Of a stretch of 48,036 nt of DNA, positions 17,082-25,805 are shown piece by piece. Numbering within the stretch: the first letter of the stretch is position 1; each line of letters starts with the position of its first letter. A program made the position numbers and the translations under genes. This stretch comes from Caldithrix sp. (GTDB lineage Bacteria; KSB1; UBA2214; DYKH01): assembly GCA_020722685.1 (NCBI GenBank), contig DYKH01000028.1:1-48036 (forward strand), written 5' to 3'. The notes beneath the pieces are model-generated. The model had not been told where the DNA came from and searched no databases. It worked only from the letters and a program-made list of their open reading frames with translations.

Positions 17082-18940
17082 AGTGTTCCCTCCTGATTAC
17101 GAAGGATCTGCTCTTCGACCTGGAACCGCTCGAGAGTCATCGCGTTCGTCGGGCACACGTGCGCACACAGGCCGCAACGGATGCACAAATCCTCGTCTTT
17201 GACGAGCGCGGTTGCTTGCCCTGTCTGATATTCAGCGAGGAAAGTCTGCGTCGCCTCGTGCTCGGATTCGAGACGATCCGCTGAAATAAAGGTGATGCAA
17301 CGGGTCGGACAAATGCTTGTGCAACGGCTACAGAGAATGCACAGCTGGGGGTCGTAAATCGTGTGAATATAGCAATCCAGGCATCGGAGAGCCTGATTCC
17401 TCGCCATAGACTCATCGTAAACTTTCTCCACCTCAGTCGGCCCGATCCTTCGTTCGGATGGTTCAAGAGGTGCTGCGTGTCTGTCTATGCGATCATAATG
17501 AGGGTCTCGGCGAAATATTTCGGGGTTCAGTTCCTCAACCACGATGTTCCTGCATTCCCTCAACGAGACACCCCGGAGATACTGGTCGATGGAATACGCT
17601 GCCCTCTTGCCATTGGCGACCGCATCAATAATAATGCGCGGACCGAATGCCGCATCACCTCCCGCAAAAACTCCGGGAGCAGTTGTCGCCATTGTTAAGG
17701 GGTCAACTTTGATGGTTCCCCGTTCTGTAAGCTCGATACGATCCTCTTCTTTAAGAAAGGAGAGTTCTGGCGACTGACCAATGGCTAAGATGACCGCATC
17801 GGCTTCCAGTGTCGATTCGGTCCCCGGCTTGAAAGTTGGACGGAACCGCCCTTCCTCGTCAAACAAACGATCAACTTGCAGGAACTCGACGCCGACAACT
17901 TTGCCGTTTTCAACAAGAATTCTTTTCGGGCCAAGCCCGGCCATGAGCTTTACGCCCTCCTGCAGGGCTTCGGCGAGTTCTTCTTTTCCCTGCTGGCTCC
18001 GAGCGGCAGGCAGTTCTTCCAGGGACTCCAAGCTCACCATGGTGACGGATTCCGCTCCGCCTCGCAATGCTGACCGGGCAGCATCGAGCCCCGCAAGCCC
18101 TTGTTCAGTGGAGGGGAAAATCTGGGCATCTTCTCGGTACGCGGTTCTCAGTGCAGTGCGTGCAACGTCAACGGCTACACTGCCCCCACCAATCGCTACG
18201 ACTCTCTTCCCAAGCTCTACCCGGTAACCCCTGTTGACGTTGAGGAGGTAATCGACCGCTCTGAAGATGCCATCCGCGTCCCGGCCTTCAATGGCGACAT
18301 CGAGTCCCCTCGTTGCACCGCAGGCCAAGAAGAAAGCCTTGTATCCCCCCTCACGGAGTGAAGTGAGGGTGACTTTGTCGTTCAACGGCGTCTCAAGGCG
18401 GAGGTCAAGTCCTTTTTCCAAGAGCGCACATACTTCGACATCCAGCACTGAGCGCGGCAACCTGTACCCAGGGATGAATTGCCACAGCGCTCCTCCAGCC
18501 ATTTCGGTAGCTTCAAACAACGTCACCTGGTAGCCCCAGTTGAGCAGAGTGTCAGCACAGCCAATCCCGGCCGGACCACCACCAATGACGGCCACTCTGT
18601 CATGAGACGACGCAATCACATCCTCCAGCCTGGACGGATGGCACTCTGCAGGAAGCGAAGCTTCGTGTTTCTCACAGACAAACCGTTTCAAAGCGCGGAT
18701 GGTTACAGGAGCATCTATGATTCCTCTCCGGCACTTATCTTCGCATGGGGCAGCGCATACTCGTGCACAGACTGATGCTAGAGGATTGGGATTTCTCGCG
18801 AGGCGGTAGGCTTCCTCATAATTCCCGCCGGTTATGGCCCGGACGTAATTGCCCGCATCGGTATGGACGGGGCACGCCTCTCTACAAGGAACATTGAGTG
18901 CGTAATCTTCTAAATGGTTCAGCCTGACTCGGATACTCAT
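17078..18940 (-). CDS. GltD-like FAD/Fe-S oxidoreductase with C-terminal ferredoxin domain
   Basis: About 620 residues from ATG 18940; a GTG at 18955 is the alternative, and neither has a strong ribosome site. Order of domains: N-terminal Fe-S helical domain (CREACPVHTDAG, CARVCAAPCEDKCRRG), FAD-binding Rossmann (VIGGGPAGIGCADTL, about residue 120), NAD(P)-binding Rossmann (AIGGGSVAVDVARTALR, about residue 245), a C-terminal Cys pair (CLDCYIHT) and two [4Fe-4S] motifs (CILCSRCTSICP and CIRCGLCAHVCP). This is the GltD/DsrL/NfnB type architecture. It is first in the operon, before Rieske and cytochrome b. It may feed electrons from NAD(P)H or ferredoxin into the quinone pool or complex, which is inference. 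Confidence 0.92.
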   Translation of the reverse strand: MSIRVRLNHLEDYALNVPCREACPVHTDAGNYVRAITGGNYEEAYRLARNPNPLASVCARVCAAPCEDKCRRGIIDAPVTIRALKRFVCEKHEASLPAECHPSRLEDVIASSHDRVAVIGGGPAGIGCADTLLNWGYQVTLFEATEMAGGALWQFIPGYRLPRSVLDVEVCALLEKGLDLRLETPLNDKVTLTSLREGGYKAFFLACGATRGLDVAIEGRDADGIFRAVDYLLNVNRGYRVELGKRVVAIGGGSVAVDVARTALRTAYREDAQIFPSTEQGLAGLDAARSALRGGAESVTMVSLESLEELPAARSQQGKEELAEALQEGVKLMAGLGPKRILVENGKVVGVEFLQVDRLFDEEGRFRPTFKPGTESTLEADAVILAIGQSPELSFLKEEDRIELTERGTIKVDPLTMATTAPGVFAGGDAAFGPRIIIDAVANGKRAAYSIDQYLRGVSLRECRNIVVEELNPEIFRRDPHYDRIDRHAAPLEPSERRIGPTEVEKVYDESMARNQALRCLDCYIHTIYDPQLCILCSRCTSICPTRCITFISADRLESEHEATQTFLAEYQTGQATALVKDEDLCIRCGLCAHVCPTNAMTLERFQVEEQILRNQEGTL

Positions 18941-18991
18941 GGTGGTTGCACTCACAGGAATAATGGGTTTAGGAATGCTTCCGTGAGAGTA

Positions 18992-19007
18992 TGCAACCGC
19001 CGTACCA
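18992..19007 (-). promoter_or_regulatory. Sigma-54 (-24/-12) promoter of the nos operon
   Basis: On the minus strand the sequence reads TGGTAC-GGCGG-TTGCA, one mismatch from the consensus TGGCAC-N5-TTGC, with the invariant GG and GC at the correct spacing. Transcription would begin near 18980, giving a short leader of 25-40 bases before the flavoprotein gene. A sigma-54 activator gene lies just upstream, which strongly supports the site. Confidence 0.85.
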
Positions 19008-19019
19008 ACAATGAGCTAT

Positions 19020-19038
19020 TTGAAACCATGCCTTTCAA
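19020..19038. promoter_or_regulatory. Inverted repeat near the sigma-54 promoter
   Basis: TTGAAA and TTTCAA are separated by seven bases. The repeat lies 13 bases upstream of the -24 box. It is not an FNR box (spacing is too long) and is closer than usual for an activator upstream site, so it could be an IHF-free regulator site or chance. It is the only clear palindrome in the 265-bp region between the two genes. Confidence 0.35.
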
Positions 19039-19205
19039 GCTATTGTAATAATTAATGAGTCGTGGTTAGCCGAGCTAATGTGTAGGGATCTCTCGTCACC
19101 GTCGCGCGGCGCTTAGCTGTGTAACTGACGAAACATCCTGCGAGGAGAGAACAAAGAAATGTCCATAAGAATGGCAAGATAGCTCGATTATAGAACCTGT
19201 GTATT

Positions 19206-20639
19206 TCAGGGGACATCCTCGCTGGCAGAGTCTATCTCGTCGACGTCGAAGGGCAGGATACCGATGCGTTTCAGTTTATTATACAGGGTCTTACGAGACA
19301 AACCTGATTTTCGGGCAGCCTCCGAGAGATTTCCATGGCAAATAGATAGGAGGCGATTGAGGAATTCTTGATCAAAGGCATCGACTATTTGCTCTCTTGC
19401 TGCAGCATAATCGAGCGTCTCTTTGTTTACGTCCCTCCCGTCACCGATAGGACGCGGCCCACTTTGTAACAAGGCCTCTGGCAGATCCGTCCTTGTCAAG
19501 TTCGGGCCATCAGAGAGCACCACGGCCTGTTCGACCGCGTTCATCAGTTCCCGGATGTTGCCAGGCCAATTGTACGCCATAAGTGCTTCGGTAAAACCTG
19601 AGTCGCAGCCCGTGAGATCCTGTCGCCCATGGGTGCGCCTGAATAGCGCGAAGAAATGTTCGCAAAACAAGGAGATGTCCTCCTTCCTTTGTCTTAATGG
19701 CGGGATGGTGAGCGAGACAACGTTCAACCTAAAATAGAGTTCGGGACGAAACAACCCCTGCTGAATACCCCCTTCCAGATCTCGATTGGTCGCAGCTATG
19801 ATACGCACATCAATCGGCGTGCTGCGTCGCCCTCCAATTTGACGGATCTGCCCTTCTTGGAGGACTCTGAACAGCTTTGATTGGGTTGCCACGTCGAGTT
19901 CTCCTATTTCATCAAGGAAAACCGTCCCGTGATTGGCAACTTCAAAGAGCCCAAATCGAGATCTATCTGCTCCTGTGAATGCTCCCTTCTCGTGCCCGAA
20001 GAGTTCGCTTTCCAGAAGGGTCGGGGGCAAAGCTGCACAATCGACCGGCAAGAAGGGGGCCGATCGCCTTGGGGACAACTCATGTATCGCTTTAGCAAGG
20101 AGTTCCTTCCCTGTACCCGTCTCGCCACGGATAAGAACGCTCGCATCAGTACGGCCCACTTTCGGCACCATCCTTTTCAGCTCGAGGACAGGTCGGCTTG
20201 CTGCAATAATTGCGTCCAGGGCTTTACTGCCTTGCAAGCGCTCGTCATCATGTTGGCCAGCGGCCGCTTGAATTCCAATGAGCGCGTCCTCTACGGCTCG
20301 AACGAGTTGGTCTGCAACAAAAGGAACAGCAAGGTAATCGGCTCCTCCTGCTTTGAGCCAGATTACAGCCTCCGGAATACTCGCATGGGTCGTAATCGCG
20401 ATGACCGGTAGTCTCGGTGTCTTAGCCCGGATCGCTTTCAAGACTTGAAAGCCGTCCTTGTCCTGCATCCTCACGGCTGTAAGTACCGCGTTCGGCGAGT
20501 ACCTGTCCGTCAGTTCCGATATCCGACCAGAGTCCACACAACACTTGACCTCGTATCCTTCCTTGCCGAGGATTCGTCTGCATGCGTCGTGCATCCTCTG
20601 CTCGGGATGAACTATCATTATGACTCTCTTCTCTTCCAA
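19206..20639 (-). CDS. Sigma-54-dependent activator with degenerate receiver domain
   Basis: A 477-residue NtrC-family protein. Residues 1-125 have a receiver fold, the AAA+ domain covers about 140-380 (Walker A GETGTGKE, sigma-54 contact GAFTGA, Walker [12 protein letters not shown]) and a Fis-type HTH ends the protein ([19 protein letters not shown]). The receiver lacks its catalytic residues: the acidic pair is HP (MIVHPEQR), the phospho-acceptor Asp is Ala55 (VLTAVRM) and the KPF Lys is Val (LAVPF). It therefore probably does not respond to phosphorylation. TTG at 20639 has GGAG upstream. It lies directly before the nos operon in the same direction and is its likely activator. Confidence 0.93.
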   Translation of the reverse strand: MEEKRVIMIVHPEQRMHDACRRILGKEGYEVKCCVDSGRISELTDRYSPNAVLTAVRMQDKDGFQVLKAIRAKTPRLPVIAITTHASIPEAVIWLKAGGADYLAVPFVADQLVRAVEDALIGIQAAAGQHDDERLQGSKALDAIIAASRPVLELKRMVPKVGRTDASVLIRGETGTGKELLAKAIHELSPRRSAPFLPVDCAALPPTLLESELFGHEKGAFTGADRSRFGLFEVANHGTVFLDEIGELDVATQSKLFRVLQEGQIRQIGGRRSTPIDVRIIAATNRDLEGGIQQGLFRPELYFRLNVVSLTIPPLRQRKEDISLFCEHFFALFRRTHGRQDLTGCDSGFTEALMAYNWPGNIRELMNAVEQAVVLSDGPNLTRTDLPEALLQSGPRPIGDGRDVNKETLDYAAAREQIVDAFDQEFLNRLLSICHGNLSEAARKSGLSRKTLYNKLKRIGILPFDVDEIDSASEDVP

Positions 20640-20771
20640 CTGAGTTCTCCCAATTTCAGTGCAACATATTTCAATCGGAATAAATCATCCCATTTCGTTC
20701 CCCAGTAACGAAGCCGAGTTTCAGCCTTTCCACCGATCCATGAAGGGCGCTTCTCCCGATAATGAACCGAA

Positions 20772-22392
20772 ACTGGAATTATGCGGCGGTCTTGCCATTT
20801 TCACCCTCTTGGCACCCTTGAGGGGCAGGAGGGTCGCCCCGCTGACCCCAGAAACGTTTCCGTGGGGAGTCCCACGAGACCTGACCCAGGCAAAACCGTC
20901 GTGACGTTGATAAGAAGACCCCTTATTGCCTGTTTCTGAGCGTACCTCACCCTCCGTCACTCCGTCAATGATTTTTCTACCCTGCTCGTCACCCGAACAC
21001 AGCGCGGTAGTATCGGGCCAAAGGAAACGCCGACGCCACATGGACTTGCCACCTCCGACCATGATACGCGACTTTCGCGCCCACCTTGATCAGACGCTTG
21101 ATGAGCCATTCCATTGACCGTTTGACTTCTTCGCCCAAGAGGTAGAATTGCCGAAGCATGTGCAGGAGGTTGTACGCCAAGACTCCCATGAGCAACCGGG
21201 CTTCGTTGGCGGCGAAGCGACAGCAACTCGTCTTGTCCCAGCGCAGCGTGTTCTTCCCCTCTTTGATCCGGTTCTCTACATCCCCGCGTCCGTTGTACAC
21301 CTTAACCACTTTCCCGGCAGGCAGCTTGGAATTGGTCACGATGAATCCGATCCTCGGGAAGAGTTCCCCTTCGTGCCACTCGATTTTGGCAACCACCCTA
21401 CGCTCTCTGTCCCAGGTCTTGGCCTGGTACCGAAAATCAACCAGCCTGATCTGAATCCCACTCTTGGGGGGCCGACCAACGGGACGCGTCAGGTGCGGGT
21501 CGATCAGCCTGTTCAGCACTGCATTGGCCGCAAGCCTGATGAAGTACGTGACCCGCTCACCCTCGCAATACTCGTAGACCCCAGGAGCAGCAAACGCCGC
21601 GTCACCCCGAAGCCAGAACAGGATGAATCGGGACCGATACCGCTTCACAATCGGATCGAGGAAGTCCACAACACCATCCGCGGAATGAACGTTGCCGGGC
21701 CTGAGCTTGGCCCTCAAGCAGTCCCCGTCACTCGTGAAGGCGAACAATGGGTGAAAGCAGTTCTTCCCGAAATGACCGTTGAACGCCACATGCTCTTGCT
21801 TCCCGTGCGCCGGATCTTCCGTTGAATCCACGTCCACAATCAACCGTCGCTTCTTCTTCCTCCTCATGAGAGTGTCATTGGACCTGGTGAGTGCAGCTTC
21901 CAGCGCCTTCAATCCATCCTCGGTCCCAAGGACCTCATTCTCAAGCCTCGATAGCCTGGACTGACCGGCTCCCGCTTCGTCGCCCTTCCCTATGGCAAGC
22001 CGAAGGGCAGGATCAATCCGCAGAAAATCCGCATCATTGCAGTCCTCATACCCCGCGGCTATCTGATATACCCTCTGCCGGACCATCTGAAGCAACGAGT
22101 GTTTGCTGTGAACCCAGGACCTGCTATCCTCCAACCCACTTGCCATTGGACCCAGGATGCCGAAACGCTCGTCTATCTCCCTCAACAACAGCAAGCCCGT
22201 GTCCGAGGTGATCTTGGCCCCCTGAAAATCCATCACGATGGCACGGTCAAATTGCGGGCGAATTGTCTCACTTTCCTTTTCACCACTCCCGAACATCAGA
22301 TTGCCCTCAACTCTGCTTGATTTTCTTCACCATATCATATGCTTGAGGGAAAGAACATACATTTTCTTGTTTACCTGCGGAATAATCCGGGT
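20772..22392 (-). mobile_element. IS1380-family insertion sequence, intact
   Basis: About 1.62 kb, typical for the family. Imperfect terminal inverted repeats are proposed at 20772-20789 (ACTGGAATTATGCGG) and, read on the minus strand, 22392-22374 (ACCCGGATTATTCCGC). Flanking bases CGAA and CCAA are similar but not identical, so a clean target duplication is not shown. The right end falls where the upstream ribbon-helix-helix gene loses similarity to its paralogue, which supports this boundary. The 132 bases between the activator gene and the left end contain no gene. Confidence 0.75.
20989..22296 (-). CDS. IS1380-family transposase
   Basis: A complete 435-residue DDE transposase. Diagnostic segments are DVDSTEDPAHGKQE (catalytic Asp and the HGKQ motif), HPLFAF, LRPGNVHSADG, a second Asp in WLRGDAAFA and a C-terminal NRIKEGKNTLRWDKTSC with the likely Glu. 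These match the IS1380 family. ATG at 22296 has GAGGGC upstream. The left-edge remnant is a partial copy of this gene, and the plus-strand transposase at 29431 is a distant relative. Confidence 0.95.
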   Translation of the reverse strand: MFGSGEKESETIRPQFDRAIVMDFQGAKITSDTGLLLLREIDERFGILGPMASGLEDSRSWVHSKHSLLQMVRQRVYQIAAGYEDCNDADFLRIDPALRLAIGKGDEAGAGQSRLSRLENEVLGTEDGLKALEAALTRSNDTLMRRKKKRRLIVDVDSTEDPAHGKQEHVAFNGHFGKNCFHPLFAFTSDGDCLRAKLRPGNVHSADGVVDFLDPIVKRYRSRFILFWLRGDAAFAAPGVYEYCEGERVTYFIRLAANAVLNRLIDPHLTRPVGRPPKSGIQIRLVDFRYQAKTWDRERRVVAKIEWHEGELFPRIGFIVTNSKLPAGKVVKVYNGRGDVENRIKEGKNTLRWDKTSCCRFAANEARLLMGVLAYNLLHMLRQFYLLGEEVKRSMEWLIKRLIKVGAKVAYHGRRWQVHVASAFPLARYYRAVFG

Positions 22393-22600
22393 CCAAAGCC
22401 CTTTTCCGAATGTCTTCGTTCAAAAGGATGCCGGAGTTGGTTCGAGGTTTTCTAAACCGAGGACGCCCCCCGGACAAATCGAGTTGGTTGGTGCGATACT
22501 TCTCGATGATTTCCCTGAGAGTCTCGATCTCATAGGATTGTAATGGCTCCGGTACTGTTTCAGGGGCAGATTCTCGCGATCCGGCGGCGTAAGTTGACAT
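22307..22600 (-). CDS. Ribbon-helix-helix-like protein, C-terminus replaced by IS sequence
   Basis: A 97-residue reading frame. Residues about 20-70 resemble residues 95-145 of the protein encoded at 22702-23211 (both have E-x-x-T-x-R then RPxF, then an N-x-GIxxNE core). After RKRAL the similarity stops, at about the right end of the IS1380 element, so the last roughly 28 residues are probably IS-derived and the DNA-binding domain is truncated. ATG at 22600 uses AGGGGG, which is part of a hairpin described separately. Whether a functional protein is made is unclear. Confidence 0.6.
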   Translation of the reverse strand: MSTYAAGSRESAPETVPEPLQSYEIETLREIIEKYRTNQLDLSGGRPRFRKPRTNSGILLNEDIRKRALDPDYSAGKQENVCSFPQAYDMVKKIKQS

Positions 22601-22603
22601 AAG

Positions 22604-22683
22604 AAGCCCCCTTGGGTGTCATCACAATACCAGGTTGATGGGAACTACATACCATTCTCCGGACACAGATGTCAAGGGGGCTT
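22604..22683 (-). promoter_or_regulatory. Hairpin that can mask the ribosome binding site
   Basis: The 11-bp arms AAGCCCCCTTG (22604-22614) and CAAGGGGGCTT (22673-22683) are perfect complements separated by 58 bases. On the minus-strand transcript the downstream arm contains the AGGGGG that precedes the ATG at 22600, so pairing would hide it. The element could also be a pair of operator half-sites for the ribbon-helix-helix proteins on either side. Confidence 0.6.
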
Positions 22684-22701
22684 GAATGCAGAGAGGGAAA
22701 T

Positions 22702-23211
22702 TTAGCGAGATTCTATTATGTCTTGAGGCTCGTCGAGGTACTTCCAGAGAAGAAATTCCACCAGTCCTGACAGGCTGCCGCCGGTCCGCAATCTTTCTTT
22801 CTTGGCTTGTTGGACGGCTCGATTCAGGAGTTCTTCGTTGATATTGATCCCGGTGTTCCGTGTCGTTCCTTTGAAGACGGGTCTCCGCTCAATCTCATCG
22901 AGCCTCATCCGTCTGGACTCCCACCACGAGATCATATCTCGAACGGTGCCGACCTCCTCTGGAGAAAGCGGAGACAGGTCCTTCCGACCCTCGTAGGAGC
23001 CTCTGAGGACATGCAGATCAATCTGGAACGGCATCTTCTGGCGTTGACAGTAATGTTGGAGGTTGTTGGGAGTGAAGGGACGCCCGCTGACCGTACGGAT
23101 TCCTCTTTGGTTCAGTTCCTCAGCCAGTCCGGACCAGTCCTTTCCGTCAAAGCCCACTTCCTGCGCCACTTGGAGGATTTCTCGATTGAGTTCGTCTTGT
23201 TTGCCTACCAT
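22702..23211 (-). CDS. DNA-binding protein: recombinase-type HTH plus ribbon-helix-helix-like C-terminus
   Basis: A 169-residue protein from ATG 23211 (GGAGG seven bases upstream); the open frame reaches 23235. Residues about 20-55 (GLAEELNQRGIRTVSGRPFT) resemble the helix-turn-helix found at the C-terminus of large serine recombinases. Residues about 115-165 contain an RHH-like unit (NTGININEELLNRA, GGSLSGLVEFLLWKYL). No recombinase catalytic domain is present. It is a probable regulator or plasmid/phage-type DNA-binding protein, the full-length relative of the adjacent truncated gene. Between 23212 and 23495 I see no gene. Confidence 0.7.
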   Translation of the reverse strand: MVGKQDELNREILQVAQEVGFDGKDWSGLAEELNQRGIRTVSGRPFTPNNLQHYCQRQKMPFQIDLHVLRGSYEGRKDLSPLSPEEVGTVRDMISWWESRRMRLDEIERRPVFKGTTRNTGININEELLNRAVQQAKKERLRTGGSLSGLVEFLLWKYLDEPQDIIESR

Positions 23212-23495
23212 GTCTAGCCTCCGTTTTTGCCGCATTCTGGTCCACGGACAGTCGAAGCGGGCGAGAGAAGGACTCTCTCAGTCGGGAGGCTATCATTCGG
23301 ATCGGTGCTGAGCAATGAAAAACTGGTAGCGCGATGGCAGTGTGCTGGTATTAAAGGGAATGGACTTCGCAGGGGAGGCTTGGATCGTGCTACGATGTCA
23401 CGTCTAAGAGAGGGCGGCGCTTCCGGATCGGCATGATGATGAAGGCTATCGGTAGCACTATTTGGGGAACTGCCGAAATTGGTATGCTGTTCGTG

Positions 23496-23759
23496 TTACG
23501 AGGTGCGGTACCTCATTTCTTGATCTTCTCGGTCCCCAACAGTTTGCCGGAGTGAGTCCTGATCACTATTGTCACGCCCAGGCTCAACTCTGATCAATTT
23601 CCCACTCAGTGATCGAACCCCCGTCCGGTTCCCACGTGTAATCTTTTTCTCAATCACCTTTCCGCTCCGGTCTCGAACTACGACGGTCTCGGCATATGAC
23701 CACGCTGGAACAAATAGGAACAGAGCAGTGGCTATCAGGCTCGTTAACTTCCTATTCAT
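23496..23759 (-). CDS. Small exported protein of unknown function
   Basis: An 87-residue protein with a clear signal peptide (MNRKLTSLIATALFLFVPAW, cleavage after SYA). The mature part is charged, with two similar segments (VVRDRSGKVIEKKITRG and VRSLSGKLIRVEPG), perhaps a short duplicated beta-hairpin. ATG has AAGGAGG upstream. No neighbour suggests a role. Confidence 0.6.
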   Translation of the reverse strand: MNRKLTSLIATALFLFVPAWSYAETVVVRDRSGKVIEKKITRGNRTGVRSLSGKLIRVEPGRDNSDQDSLRQTVGDREDQEMRYRTS

Positions 23760-23873
23760 GATGTTCCTCCTTCCGTTTGTCAGGTTGAATCGTTGCCGTT
23801 GACCCCATTTGCCAGATACTGGAGCTGCTTAGCCTCCAACCTGGTGTCAGACATCTCCTCCACGCAACTGCAC

Positions 23874-23926
23874 TTGACAAAGAGGGGGCTGTTTACTACT
23901 ATATAGGTGTTTATGATTCCATAAAC
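23874..23926 (+). promoter_or_regulatory. Promoter and palindromic operator of the first toxin-antitoxin pair
   Basis: A -35 box TTGACA (23874-23879) and -10 box TACTAT (23897-23902) are 17 bases apart. Immediately downstream, GTTTATG-ATTC-CATAAAC (23909-23926) is a perfect 7-bp inverted repeat just before the start codon at 23947. It would cover the transcription start, fitting autorepression by the winged-helix antitoxin. Confidence 0.75.
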
Positions 23927-23946
23927 TATGGCAACGGAGCAGACGC

Positions 23947-25002
23947 ATGGATCGCCGGCAGATCATCTCTCATCTCAAGCACGGCTGGGCAGAAATAGGG
24001 ATGCCCGGATTACGGCTCAATCGGGTGGAGATGCCCGTCCATTCTCCTCTTGAACTTGATGTTGCGTTCGGTGAAAAAGAGCTGCGGCTGCTTTGTGAAG
24101 TGAAATCCGATGCGAGATCCATCACCGTAGACAGGGCGATATCCCGCCTCCGAGAACTGATGGAACAGAAAGGAGCCCAAGACGTCAAGCCTTGTCTTGT
24201 CGTTCCCTTCTTGTCCCAACCGATGAGGGACAAGCTTCGGAGCAAGAACATCGGGTTCATTGATCTGTCGGGAAACATCTATATCAACGACCCCGGACTC
24301 CTCCATATCGAACGTGACGGCAGAGACAACCGATTCACCGATAGTCAGCGATCCGGAAACATCTTTGCGGACAAACGGTCTCTGGTCATCCGTTATCTCT
24401 TTGCCCACCCTCACGAGCTTGTTGGTGTCCGGGAGATTGCGGACGCCTGCGGAACAAACCCAGGGGGAGTATCGGTTGCTCTGAAACTGCTTGAAGAAGC
24501 AGGGTACGTCGCGAGGAATCGGCAGGGACGAGGCAAACTGGTGGCGTGGCAGTCATTGCTCGAAGATTGGGCCGCCTTCTACAAGCTTAGGAAGCAGAGA
24601 GCGGCGAGATTCTACTGGAATGCTCAATCGCTGGACCACATGCTCGAGCTATTGGCTGATCAGATCCATCAGGGCTTTGCACTCACCGCTCATGCAGGGG
24701 CTCATCTCGTCGCACCGTATGTGAATTACGAGGGGCTCCATGTCTACGTCAGAGACCTGGAGGTCATCGAGAGACTGACCGAGGCATTCAGGATGCGACC
24801 CGCGGAAAGAGGGGCCAACGTGTTTCTGATGCGGCCCTACTACAAAGAATCGGCTTTTTTCGGCGCAAGGCGTATCAGGGGGCTCGAAGTCGTTTCCGAC
24901 ATACAACTCTACCTTGATCTGAAGAACTTCCCGATACGAGGTGAAGAGCAGGCAGAGAACCTGCTGCGGAGGGTCATCGAGCCTTCCATGGAGCGAGCAT
25001 GA
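23947..25002 (+). CDS. AbiEi-like antitoxin with nuclease-fold N-terminus
   Basis: A 351-residue protein. Residues about 25-110 (LELDVAFGEKELRLLCEVKSD onward) look like a restriction-endonuclease fold, with the D and E-x-K of a PD-(D/E)xK site visible. Residues about 140-200 form a winged helix (VGVREIADACGTNPGGVSVA). The C-terminal half resembles type IV AbiEi-family antitoxins. Its stop overlaps the start of the nucleotidyltransferase gene by four bases (ATGA). The family usually represses its own operon, which fits the palindrome upstream. Whether the nuclease-like domain is catalytic is unknown. Confidence 0.75.
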   Translation: MDRRQIISHLKHGWAEIGMPGLRLNRVEMPVHSPLELDVAFGEKELRLLCEVKSDARSITVDRAISRLRELMEQKGAQDVKPCLVVPFLSQPMRDKLRSKNIGFIDLSGNIYINDPGLLHIERDGRDNRFTDSQRSGNIFADKRSLVIRYLFAHPHELVGVREIADACGTNPGGVSVALKLLEEAGYVARNRQGRGKLVAWQSLLEDWAAFYKLRKQRAARFYWNAQSLDHMLELLADQIHQGFALTAHAGAHLVAPYVNYEGLHVYVRDLEVIERLTEAFRMRPAERGANVFLMRPYYKESAFFGARRIRGLEVVSDIQLYLDLKNFPIRGEEQAENLLRRVIEPSMERA

Positions 25003-25781
25003 GCACGGATCTTACCCCTCTTGTGGGAGTCCTCGAAGCCGTCAAGCCCTACCTTTCGGATATCGTCCTTGTTGGGGGATGGGTACCCGTAATCTATGAG
25101 CAGTGCACCTCGATGCTTCCCACGAGAATGGTAAGGACAACCGATGTCGATTTCGCCTGTCTTCCTCCTCTTCACGTCAGGGAGAAGCCCTTGGATCATC
25201 TCCTGAGGGCCGCCGGGTTCCGATGCGAACTGTCCCGTACAACGCAGATCCCCCTTTGCAGATACATCAGCGAACGTCAGCTCGAAATTGAGTTCTTGAC
25301 ACCGCTACGAGGAGATGGGTCTGTGTCGGCGACGGAACTGCAGAAAGGTCTGACAGCGGAGCCTTTGCGGTATCTTGACATCCTGCTTGCTCATACGAGA
25401 GAGGTGAAGGTAGCGGATCATGTCGTACGCGTCCCATGGCTGTCGGCTTTTCTGTTTCAAAAAGGGCTCTCGTTCCCTCAGAGACGATCCGTCCTGAAGA
25501 AGGATAAGGATCTCTATTACATCTTCAAGATCGTGCAAGGAGTCGGCACTAAACTTCTTGTGACCGAGCTGAAAGAAATCGTCAGGTCTCACCCGAAGAA
25601 ATGGAGCCGCACGTTTATCCACAACCTGCACAAGGCTTTCCAGGATGAGCACTCTCATGGCGTCGGCTCGGTAGTGGGGCAACTGATGCAGATTCCAGGC
25701 GAGCAGGATGGCCGAGATGTACTTATCATGAAGGTCTTTGATACGATGGACAATTTCATCAAGGCGTTGATGCCGCTGTAG
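24999..25781 (+). CDS. AbiEii-like nucleotidyltransferase, probable toxin
   Basis: A 260-residue protein. Residues about 24-55 show the nucleotidyltransferase pattern VLVGGWVPV followed by RTTDVDFA, where the two Asp are the expected metal ligands. This corresponds to the GG and DxD motifs of the AbiEii/MNT superfamily. A following region is helical and basic. It is translationally coupled to the AbiEi-like gene, so the two form a probable type IV toxin-antitoxin or phage-defence pair. The C-terminal half is divergent. After its stop the genes on the other strand converge from 25806. Confidence 0.75.
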   Translation: MSTDLTPLVGVLEAVKPYLSDIVLVGGWVPVIYEQCTSMLPTRMVRTTDVDFACLPPLHVREKPLDHLLRAAGFRCELSRTTQIPLCRYISERQLEIEFLTPLRGDGSVSATELQKGLTAEPLRYLDILLAHTREVKVADHVVRVPWLSAFLFQKGLSFPQRRSVLKKDKDLYYIFKIVQGVGTKLLVTELKEIVRSHPKKWSRTFIHNLHKAFQDEHSHGVGSVVGQLMQIPGEQDGRDVLIMKVFDTMDNFIKALMPL

Positions 25782-25805
25782 GGCTCCGCTCTTTTCCGTT
25801 TCTCA

